Shown here in pieces: positions 1 to 5,412 of a DNA stretch of 5,902 bases. Source of the DNA: DATMXS01 sp035561355. GTDB taxonomy: Bacteria > Acidobacteriota > Terriglobia > Bryobacterales > Bryobacteraceae. Each line of letters opens with the position of its first letter. Within the stretch, counting starts at the first letter, position 1. The notes beneath the pieces were generated by a model. That model saw only the letters and a program-made list of their open reading frames with translations, was not told the origin of the DNA and made no database searches. A program made the translations under genes and the position numbers. The DNA is taken from contig DATMXS010000087.1 in the NCBI GenBank assembly GCA_035561355.1, forward strand, positions 1-5,902. Reading direction: 5' to 3'.

Positions 1-95
1 CTGCCCGGACAGTTCTGAAAGCTCAGTTTCCGATTCCGGCAGAGCACCGCAGGGCTGTCCGCTCGGCAGGCACGTACGCGGCACGCGGGGCGCCT

Positions 96-119
96 CTGGC
101 AGAACCGGACTTCTGCCAG
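96..119. repeat. Perfect inverted repeat, 9-bp stem
   Basis: CTGGCAGAA (96-104) and TTCTGCCAG (111-119) are exact reverse complements around the 6-base loop CCGGAC. No T run follows on either strand. With the hairpin one base further on it forms a tandem stem-loop pair in a stretch with no clear gene. It could be a structured RNA, a bidirectional transcription end of a gene outside the window, or a recombination end; none is shown. Confidence 0.5.
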
Positions 120-120
120 C

Positions 121-142
121 CGCGGCAGCAAACCGTGCCGCG
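121..142. repeat. Perfect inverted repeat, 7-bp stem
   Basis: CGCGGCA (121-127) and TGCCGCG (136-142) are exact reverse complements with the 8-base loop GCAAACCG. It sits one base after the 9-bp hairpin at 96-119. The arms are GC-rich, so chance is more likely than for the first hairpin, but the tandem arrangement is notable. Confidence 0.4.
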
Positions 143-353
143 ACCGCGAGGGAGCGCTGGCGCGCATGCAGCAACAAGGCGTACGCGCGGCAGGGACTCG
201 ACAAGCAGAGGCTCGGTTGAACTTGATTGACCTGGTTGGAACCATCGGGCTCGGCGACCCGGAGAACGTTTGCGAGGCTTCACACGCAGTGCAGCGACGA
301 GCCGCACGAAGCGGCGTGAACCCTGCGTGAGCGGTAGGCCGGCGCGGAACAGC

Positions 354-374
354 GGCCAGGGGTGATCCCTGACC
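354..374 (-). terminator. Hairpin 3' of the ScyD/ScyE-family gene, possible terminator
   Basis: GGTCAGGG, loop ATCAC, CCCTGGCC in gene orientation: an 8-bp stem with one G-T wobble, starting about 22 bases after the stop codon. No T tract follows, so it is not a classical intrinsic terminator. It may act as a 3' mRNA end stabiliser or a weak terminator. Confidence 0.35.
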
Positions 375-395
375 GTGTTCACGTGTCGGACTTCT

Positions 396-1492
396 CTACT
401 GCGTGATCCTCAGCACCTCGCCGTCACCGCACGACACGCTGTTGTTCGTGACGTAGACGGTCCCGTCGCGAGCGATCGCCACGCCTCCGGGCGCGAACAG
501 TTCTCCCGGCGCGAGTTCGGTCCGCGTGCCGTCCGGGGCGATGCGATACAACGCTCCGGTCCAGGCGTTGGCACTGAGTCCGGCCAGCACGTTGTTCGCG
601 ATCTGGAGGACGTAGAGTGAACCGTCAGGCCCGAATGTGAGGTCGATGATGCCGCTGAATCCGGTCGCATACACCTCCGGCGCGCCGCCGCTTGGCGGTA
701 CGCGATAGACGTTCGCGCCACCGACCGGGAACGGGAAGCCTGTGAGCTGGCCCACGTAATAGTAGCCGTCCGGTCCTACCGCGACGTTCGTCGGCACCGC
801 ATCCATTGAAACTTCTGTTCCCGGGGCCGGGCCGGGCACCGTTCGGTTCGGGAAGATAGCAAGGGTGCTAATCGTGCCATTCGCGGCTACTTGCAGGAGA
901 TCGTTGGCGCCAGCATCGGCTACGACCTGCTTCCCCGCCAGCGCCAGGACCCCGTACGGATTGGTGTCGGGACCATCTCCGGTCGGGTCGTTGGCTCCCT
1001 CGTACGATCCCAAGTCGGTCACGAGGCTCCAGCGCCCATTTGGAGTCGCCCGCGCCAGTTGCGCGAAGTAGCCGCCGACTCCACCAAGGTCCACCCTGTG
1101 GGCCGGATCGTCTCCGTACCCGATCGTGAAATACAGGTTCCCCAGCCCCTGGAACGAGACGTCATCAACACCGGCCGCCCTGTTTCCGCTTTCGGGGCCA
1201 GCGAGGGCAGTGCCGTCACAACTCGGGTTTGGGTCGCCTTCCGGAAGTCAATCGCCATGATACTGGCAGTTGGGCCGTAGCACCGCGTCCCAAGTTCCGC
1301 GCTTGTCTGGCAGGGTCCTGCGCCGCCGCAGCCCGCCTCGGCGACATAGAGCGAGCCGTTCGGCGCGAAGGCCAATCCCCTTGGGTTGTTCAAGCCTGAT
1401 GCAACAACCTCGACCTGAGCCTCAAGCAGAACAGCGCTACTGAGGACAGCAACAGTGCACAAGAACACTGAACGAACGAACTCTGAACGCAT
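396..1492 (-). pseudogene. ScyD/ScyE-family secreted beta-propeller protein, frameshifted
   Basis: Exported protein of the ScyD/ScyE family, named after genes beside the cyanobacterial scytonemin cluster and widespread in soil bacteria. No reaction is established. Residues 1-26 form a signal peptide (Arg-containing n-region, hydrophobic core FLCTVAVLSSAVLL, likely cleavage after LEA). Propeller-blade strands of the type GPDGSLYV recur at residues 43-50, 239-247, 287-295 and 341-348. Family-like blocks NPRGLAF, AEAGCGGAGPC, NPYGVLAL and VVADAGANDLL are visible. The N-terminal frame runs to about residue 100 (ALPSLAP). Family sequence (AAGVDDVSFQGLGNLYFTIG) then continues in another frame. Adding one base to the G run at 1194-1197 restores a 365-residue protein of normal family length. 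The ATG at 1492 is chosen for its strong AGGAGG site 8 bases upstream. The gene is monocistronic. Family call is confident; whether the break is biological or a sequence error is open. Confidence 0.85.
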
Positions 1493-1500
1493 AGCCTACC

Positions 1501-1506
1501 CCTCCT
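1501..1506 (-). promoter_or_regulatory. Ribosome binding site of the ScyD/ScyE-family gene
   Basis: AGGAGG on the minus strand, 8 bases from the ATG at 1492. It is a near-perfect anti-16S match at good spacing and fixes this start, so the gene looks built to be translated despite the internal frameshift. Confidence 0.8.
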
Positions 1507-1539
1507 CTTGCGTCTGCGGAAAACACCGCTTCTGGGGCA

Positions 1540-1569
1540 AGTATGCGGCGTATTCCCGGGTTTCGGCAA
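1540..1569 (-). promoter_or_regulatory. Candidate sigma-70-like promoter of the ScyD/ScyE-family gene
   Basis: Minus-strand TTGCCG (1564-1569, 4 of 6 to the -35 consensus) and CATACT (1540-1545, 4 of 6 to the -10 consensus) are separated by 18 bases and lie 48-77 bases upstream of the ATG. The match is weak. The -35 part overlaps the 12-base motif shared with the serine hydrolase upstream region, so it could instead be a regulator site. Confidence 0.3.
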
Positions 1570-1570
1570 C
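1559..1570 (-). promoter_or_regulatory. Shared upstream 12-mer, copy 1
   Basis: ggtttcggcaac on the plus strand (GTTGCCGAAACC in gene orientation), 66 bases upstream of the ScyD/ScyE-family ATG. An exact copy lies at 5401-5412, 62 bases upstream of the serine hydrolase ATG. Same orientation and near-equal distance to the start codon suggest a common operator, activator site or promoter element. Which factor binds is unknown. Confidence 0.45.
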
Positions 1571-1625
1571 CCTCGTCCGAACGGCGGTTACCGTTACAGA
1601 AGTGAATGTCTAGGAGTGCCCTAAC

Positions 1626-2059
1626 TTGATCCAGTCGCGCCTGTTCTCCGAAATGCTGGAAAACTCTGTGCGCACGTACCACAACCGCGCGGTGGATACG
1701 GCGCAGGTGTTCGAGGAACTGGTCGCACTCGCGAAGGAGATGCGCGAAGCCGGGAAGCGCGGCGAGGAGTTGGGCTCAATGATGACGAGATCGCGTTCTA
1801 CGACGCGCTCGAAGTCAACGATAGCGCCGTAGCCGTGCTCGGCGAGCCCACGCTGAAGACGATCGCGCGCGAACTCGTGGAAACGGTGGGAAAGAACACC
1901 GCGATCGACTGGACGATCAAGGAATCGGTGCGCTCAAAGATCCGGGTGCTGGTGAAGCGCATCTTGCGCAAGTACGGCTATCCACCAGACAAGCAGGAGC
2001 GCGCAACGCAGACAGTGTTGGAGCAGGCTGAAGCGCTTTGTGCGGATTGGGCGGCATGA
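1626..2059 (+). pseudogene. hsdR: Type I restriction enzyme subunit R, C-terminal remnant
   Basis: C-terminal end of HsdR, the ATP-dependent translocase and nuclease subunit of type I restriction-modification. Recognised by FSEMLENSVRTYHNRAVDTA, VFEELVALAKEMREAGKRGE, FYDALEVNDSAVAVLG, TIARELVETV, IDWTIKESVRSKIRVLVKRI and LRKYGYPPDKQERATQTVLE, which match the DUF3387-type tail of EcoR124-like HsdR. Only about 144 codons are present against the usual 750-1050; the nuclease and DEAD-box motor domains are missing. The frame meets a TAG at 1611, and the bases before 1620 encode no HsdR in any frame, so the 5' end was lost by deletion or rearrangement. A second lesion lies at 1772-1774: one extra G joins GEELG to LNDDEIAFYDALE. 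No hsdM or hsdS is seen. The fragment cannot restrict DNA. TTG at 1626 is not a credible start. Family call is very secure. Confidence 0.93.
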
Positions 2060-2659
2060 GCGACCATGACTACAAGCCGGGCCTGACTGTTGAGCATCGC
2101 AAGTTCGGCCCGGCATCGTCAGGCAATCGACGGGGATTGCGTTGATGTGGCGTTTAAGAACGGCGGCACGAAGAAGCTAAAAGTTGCGATCGCACAACCG
2201 CTCATGCCCATTACTGGAGTTCAGGAGAACAAACCAGCAAGCACTCCAGGAAGGACTCGCAAGGTCAAGACAGCGCAGCGGCCCGAAAAACGGGCGCAAA
2301 GCGCCACTGATTCAAAGCCCAAGAAAACCGAGGCAGCGGCGAATAAGCAGCCGCCGAAGAAGAAGCGGAACCGCCCCCGAAGACCGTACGACAACTTCCG
2401 CGTCGGCGACGGAACGTGGGAGCGGGACATGAGCACTCCGAATACTCCGTTCTGGGCGGCGGGAGGCGTGGTTAGCCCGCCGTGCAGCTTCATCGGAACA
2501 ACCGCCCAAACCGCGCCTTGTAGCTCGCCTTACGCTCCTCCGGCGTCGCCCCGTGGATCATCGGATAATTCCTCGGACCCCTTGCAACACTCACACTGCT
2601 CGTCATACCGACGCAGCTTGGATTCAAAGACTTCCGCAGCAATCGCTCCGATACGCTAA
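2056..2659 (+). pseudogene. Small DUF3553-like domain protein with basic tail, frameshifted
   Basis: The ATG at 2056 overlaps the hsdR stop (ATGA), a translational-coupling arrangement. The first frame reads MSDHDYKPGLTVEHRKFGP. After about ten unclear residues a second frame reads AIDGDCVDVAFKNGGTKKLK then VAIAQPLMPI. Together these resemble the small barrel at the end of UvrD/PcrA-type helicases (pattern V-H-x-KFG-x-G-x-V, then GD-x-V-x-V-x-F-x-NGG-x-KKL). Adding one G at 2112-2113 and one at 2122-2123 would give a continuous GPGIVRAIDGD join. Residues after this are very Lys/Arg/Pro-rich (PKKTEAAANKQPPKKKRNRP) up to about 2400, like a nucleic-acid-binding tail. Beyond about 2450 the frame turns Ser/Pro-rich and is probably antisense to the minus-strand remnant, so the true end is likely before the TAA at 2657. 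It may have been an accessory of the restriction operon, but function is unknown. Confidence 0.5.
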
Positions 2660-2853
2660 TAGAGTGCCCATTGAAGGTGCAGCTTGGATAGGGCCGACAG
2701 AGTGTCCTGTTCCGCGGCCGCGCGCACTCCCTCATGCACGTAGTCGGGTCGGGTATACCACCAAGGCCCACGCTGTAGTGGATTTTGTAGAGACGCGGCG
2801 CAAAAAACATCACGTATCGTACAGCCCGGGGTCAATCGTACGGGGTACACCAA
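2490..2853 (-). pseudogene. Unrecognised Cys- and charge-rich reading frame, decayed
   Basis: Not a family I recognise. In one minus-strand frame the text is protein-like: RPDYVHEGVRAAAEQDTLSA, LSKLHLQWALY, a TAG stop at 2656-2658, then IAAEVFESKLRRYDEQCECC and KGSEELSDDPR. A different frame continues ATPEERKASYKARFGRLFR to a TGA at 2490. One extra base in the G run near 2550 and one nonsense change (TAG from GAG, AAG or CAG) would explain the two breaks. Alternating charged and hydrophobic residues suggest helices, and the CECC cluster could bind metal. The plus-strand readings of the same bases are Ser/Pro/His-rich and look like shadows. No start or ribosome site can be fixed, and the part upstream of about 2770 may not belong. 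Low confidence that it was ever a gene of this extent. Confidence 0.33.
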
Positions 2854-3124
2854 ATACAGATCCGGATCAATACATGTGGAATCAATAACTTGGAGCAGAT
2901 ATTTTGGCTCCGTGGGGCAAACTCCTGGTGCACCAGCCTATTGCGCATAAGCGGAAGATGAGAATTCTTTCGTTCCATCAACCCAAATTGGCCTTCGGCG
3001 TTAGCCAGAGAATCTACGACCCGCGTAACCCAAACAAACGTCGGTACGACTGGAGAAGGCCGGAAGTGACGATCCGAATTCTGTCTCTGGTTAACAGAAG
3101 GATGACCTGAACTCCGCTCGCGGG

Positions 3125-3142
3125 GCGGCCATGTAAGGCCGC
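3125..3142. repeat. Perfect inverted repeat, 6-bp stem
   Basis: gcggcc (3125-3130) and ggccgc (3137-3142) around the loop atgtaa. Because gcggcc and ggccgc are themselves common in high-GC DNA, this may be chance. No T run follows on either strand, so it is not a clear terminator. Confidence 0.3.
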
Positions 3143-3147
3143 GCCGG

Positions 3148-3217
3148 AAAAAGGCCGTGCCAGGGAAGAAGCGAACCCATGTCGGCGGCCGCTCGGAAGC
3201 GCGTCGCCGCGGCTCAG
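3148..3217 (+). pseudogene. Remnant of a basic SAAARKRxAAAQ tail motif
   Basis: KKAVPGKKRT is followed, one base out of frame, by MSAAARKRVAAAQ. Together they resemble the basic motif (K/R-rich, then SAAARKRIAAAQ-x-ARWAK) found at the C-terminus of many proteins of soil bacteria and believed to touch DNA. The usual ARWAK continuation is missing, the text turning to NKVNSPVA. The shift sits in the ccc run at 3176-3178, where one C too many would explain it. It is too short to assign to a gene, so it is debris or chance. Confidence 0.28.
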
Positions 3218-3361
3218 AACAAGGTCAATAGCCCGGTCGCTTATAGTGAGACCAGCCCTTACGCCCCGGCTCAACACCAGCCAATCGCCGTGTCCGGAGT
3301 TAGGTTCGTTGGGAGCGGAGCCGCGTTTCCGCGTTACCCTGGAAGTCTCCCCCCCGCTTCG

Positions 3362-5338
3362 CTACAGGGTTTCCGTGAACACGTATTCGTGCTGGCCCTC
3401 GCGCACGATCAGGGCGCGTTTGTTGTTGCGTTTGGCTTCGACGAACTCGAAGCCTGACGCGCCCGGATCTATGGTGATGAACGAGATCGTCCCGTCGTCG
3501 TTCTTGCGGGTAGCCACGGAGCTGCGCCACTCGCCGAGATCGAAAATGGTAGAGGACTCGGCACGGCTAACGGTCAGCTCGCCCAAGTCCGGACTCGTGT
3601 AGCGGGCCGCCAGCCTGGCGACGGGCTCTTTGTCCGCTGGCACAACGAGACGTTCGCGGAACTTCGCCTGGATCGCTTTGTAGTTCTTGGCGGCCGTCGC
3701 GAGATCCTCGGCGGCTTCGGGCTTGCCGTCAAACAAGACTTCGAGCAGCCGACGCTTGAAGGGACCGAGCAGCAGCCCGCCTGTATCCGAGTTCGTCAGA
3801 ATGACGGCGCCGACACCGTGCTCCGGCAGGAACATGATGTCGCTCTTGAATCCCAGCATGCTGCCGCCGTGAAATACCATCGGAGTACCCCAGCGATTCT
3901 CGACCTGCAGCCCCATCCCGTAGCTGCCGTACGCGCCGACCTTGACGCGAGGCTTGCGGCGCGCCAGCAGGTTGGTCTCGGACACGAGGACCTTGCCGTT
4001 CGGAAGTCTGCCTTTCGCCAGCTCGAGCAGAACGTAGCGGATCAGGTCGTGCGCCGAAGTCCAGACACCGCCCGCGGGACGATGCGGCTGTACCGAGTAG
4101 TTCAGGTCCATCGAGGCGACTTTCTGTTTTCCGTCCACGTCGTACGAATGCGGGTTGGCATGATCGCCGCTCAGAGCGCGGGCATAGTCGAACGTCGTCG
4201 AGTGCATCTGAAGCGGCTGGAAGATCTTCTTTCGCATCGCTTCGTCATAGGCGGCGCCGAGCTCGAGTTTCGGATTGTAAAGGTATCCGGCGATGTAACC
4301 CGCGCCCGACGCCATGATGTTGCTGTATTGGAAGACCTCGCCGAAACCGCTCGTCGGCTGCATCTTGCCGAGCATCTCCATCGAATAGGCGGGCGTTGCC
4401 TTGCGGAACTCGAACAGCCACGGCAGGTCCTGGCGAGGCAGCCCGGTGCAGGCACAGATGAGGTGCTCGATGCGCACCTGCTCCGTAGTCTTCGCGTCGC
4501 CGAGCTTGAACTTCGGGTACGCCTTTGTGACGTAGTCGTCCCACTTGACCTTGCCTTCGTCGACGAGCTTGGCCAGGAGCAGGGTCGTCATGCCCTTCGT
4601 ATTGGAGGCGGCCATGAAAAGCGTGTTGACGTTGATCGGATTGGGCTTCCCGAGTTCCTTGACGCCGTAGGCGCCTTCCAGCAGGACCTTGCCGCCATCG
4701 ATGTAGGCGACAGCTACTCCCGGGATGTCGAGCTTCTTTATCGCCATCTGGATGAACTCGTCCATCTGCGCGAGGCGAGCGGCGTTCAGCGCACCTGCCT
4801 TACGTCCGGCGAAGGATTCGCGCTGGTACGAGGCGGGCCGCAGGCTGCCGAGAATCTGGCCGATGGCGGCGCCGCGCTTCTCGAACGTGGGTTGTTTGCC
4901 ATCCCCGATGATGACGGTCCATGTGTTCTTAGACCGGCGCGCCATCGCCTGCACGACAGCGCGTTCGTTGGGAGAAGTCTCGTAGAGATATACCTGCACT
5001 TCTTCCCAACCTTCGCGAGCCGGGGGCGAGAGCTTTTGCCGGATGGGCCGTTTCTCGCCGGGCTTGTACGCGGCCCACGCCTCGTTGATGGCGGCGTCGG
5101 CCGTCGCGGCATCGGTGTCAAAGATGACGATGTGCGAGTCGGCTTCCGGCGGCTCGAGAATGACCAGGGGTCCGGAAGTAACGATGGACCAGCCGCCCGG
5201 AGCGGTAAATGTGGCTCCGCGGGCTGTGGTGACCTCTTTGTCGGCCGTGAGTTTCTCTGCGGGTGTTCGCGAGGGCGCCTGCGGTGCGGCAATGGCAGCA
5301 CAGGCCAAAAGGGAGATGACCAGCGGTACACACTTCAT
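3362..5338 (-). CDS. Exported serine hydrolase, class C beta-lactamase fold, with extra N-terminal domain
   Basis: Intact, 658 codons. Residues 1-18 form a signal peptide (MKCVPLVISLLACAAIA, cleavage near AIA-AP). LLAC resembles a lipobox, but the Cys at residue 13 is too early to be convincing. About 25-165 is an extra domain (TFTAPGGWSIV, ETSPNERAVVQAMARR). The serine hydrolase domain spans about 185-540, with catalytic motifs S245-N-T-K248 (SxxK), Y338-S-N340 (YxN) and H490-G-G492 (HGG, replacing KTG). About 560-658 is a beta-rich tail (LGELTVSRAES, FDLGEWRSS, EYVF). Families with HGG act as esterases, D-aminopeptidases or peptidases more often than as beta-lactamases, so antibiotic resistance should not be assumed. 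The substrate is unknown; it acts in the periplasm or outside. ATG at 5338 is preferred over the GTG at 5347, because GGAGGA ends 9 bases before the ATG but abuts the GTG. Codon use fits the GC-rich host. No partner gene is adjacent. Confidence 0.93.
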   Translation of the reverse strand: MKCVPLVISLLACAAIAAPQAPSRTPAEKLTADKEVTTARGATFTAPGGWSIVTSGPLVILEPPEADSHIVIFDTDAATADAAINEAWAAYKPGEKRPIRQKLSPPAREGWEEVQVYLYETSPNERAVVQAMARRSKNTWTVIIGDGKQPTFEKRGAAIGQILGSLRPASYQRESFAGRKAGALNAARLAQMDEFIQMAIKKLDIPGVAVAYIDGGKVLLEGAYGVKELGKPNPINVNTLFMAASNTKGMTTLLLAKLVDEGKVKWDDYVTKAYPKFKLGDAKTTEQVRIEHLICACTGLPRQDLPWLFEFRKATPAYSMEMLGKMQPTSGFGEVFQYSNIMASGAGYIAGYLYNPKLELGAAYDEAMRKKIFQPLQMHSTTFDYARALSGDHANPHSYDVDGKQKVASMDLNYSVQPHRPAGGVWTSAHDLIRYVLLELAKGRLPNGKVLVSETNLLARRKPRVKVGAYGSYGMGLQVENRWGTPMVFHGGSMLGFKSDIMFLPEHGVGAVILTNSDTGGLLLGPFKRRLLEVLFDGKPEAAEDLATAAKNYKAIQAKFRERLVVPADKEPVARLAARYTSPDLGELTVSRAESSTIFDLGEWRSSVATRKNDDGTISFITIDPGASGFEFVEAKRNNKRALIVREGQHEYVFTETL

Positions 5339-5347
5339 ATGCGCCAC

Positions 5348-5353
5348 TCCTCC
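5348..5353 (-). promoter_or_regulatory. Ribosome binding site deciding the serine hydrolase start
   Basis: GGAGGA on the minus strand, 9 bases before the ATG at 5338 and directly touching the in-frame GTG at 5347. The spacing favours the ATG and removes three residues (MAH) from the longer reading. Confidence 0.75.
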
Positions 5354-5367
5354 ACTGAGCTGCAGTC

Positions 5368-5397
5368 AGTCTGGCAGGGCGAAAGCCCGGGAGTCAA
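5368..5397 (-). promoter_or_regulatory. Candidate promoter of the serine hydrolase gene
   Basis: Minus-strand TTGACT (5392-5397, 5 of 6 to the -35 consensus) is followed after 18 bases by CAGACT (5368-5373, only 3 of 6 to the -10). The spacer contains GGGC-GAAA-GCCC in plus orientation (5377-5388), a 4-bp stem. A 5-bp inverted repeat actga...tcagt (5354-5370) overlaps the -10 and the expected start of transcription and could be an operator. Tentative. Confidence 0.3.
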
Positions 5398-5400
5398 TGC

Positions 5401-5412
5401 GGTTTCGGCAAC
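5401..5412 (-). promoter_or_regulatory. Shared upstream 12-mer, copy 2
   Basis: Exact copy of the 12-base motif at 1559-1570, in the same orientation relative to its gene, 62 bases upstream of the serine hydrolase ATG and just upstream of the candidate TTGACT. In this copy TTGCCG cannot serve as a -35 with a reasonable -10, which argues for a protein-binding site rather than a core promoter in at least one copy. Confidence 0.45.

Larger units (their letters stand above)
1..395. other. Stretch without a convincing gene
   Basis: No protein I recognise. A plus-strand frame is open from 19 to 330 with an internal ATG at 166 (54 codons, ending AARSGVNPA). A minus-strand frame from a GTG at 382 runs to 23, but is Arg/Pro/Ser-rich, lacks a clear ribosome site and crosses both hairpins. 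Neither shows a motif. The only firm structure is the three hairpins listed separately. Confidence 0.5.
2854..3361. other. Low-GC stretch with gene debris, no intact gene
   Basis: 2881-3060 counts to about 51% GC, clearly below the flanking genes. The only small frame of note runs from an ATG at 2958 to a TGA at 3108-3110 (50 codons, beginning MRILSFHQPKLAFGVSQRIY). It is basic, has no recognised motif and only a poor ribosome site. The minus-strand frame 3014-3277 is Arg/Ser/Leu-rich and looks spurious. No terminator with a T tract is seen after the serine hydrolase stop at 3362. The inverted repeat at 3125-3142 and the basic motif at 3148-3217 are listed separately. Confidence 0.45.

Noticed and set aside
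1194..1197. Programmed -1 ribosomal frameshift in the ScyD/ScyE-family gene
   Set aside because: CCCCGAAA does not match the heptamer rule, the family is normally single-frame, and neighbouring genes show the same one-G deficits.
375..1280. Plus-strand open frames over the ScyD/ScyE-family gene
   Set aside because: They are shadows: the minus strand carries recognised propeller repeats, a signal peptide and a ribosome site.
1772..1774. Phase-variable G tract controlling hsdR
   Set aside because: Only three G are present, far too short for slipped-strand switching, and the gene lacks its catalytic domains anyway.
2221..2493. Minus-strand frame with a hydrophobic, membrane-like segment, starting at an ATG that overlaps the preceding stop
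   Set aside because: The hydrophobic run (FFFGGCLFAAAS) is the antisense of the Lys-rich plus-strand tail, which produces Phe/Leu codons. There is no supporting ribosome site or motif.
2553..2888. Plus-strand frame of 111 codons
   Set aside because: It is rich in His, Pro, Arg and Thr with no motif, and lies antisense to the more protein-like minus-strand remnant.
3362..5338. Antibiotic-resistance beta-lactamase (AmpC)
   Set aside because: SxxK and YxN are present, but the third motif is HGG rather than KTG, the protein is far longer than AmpC, and no ampR-like neighbour is seen. Serine hydrolase is the safer call.
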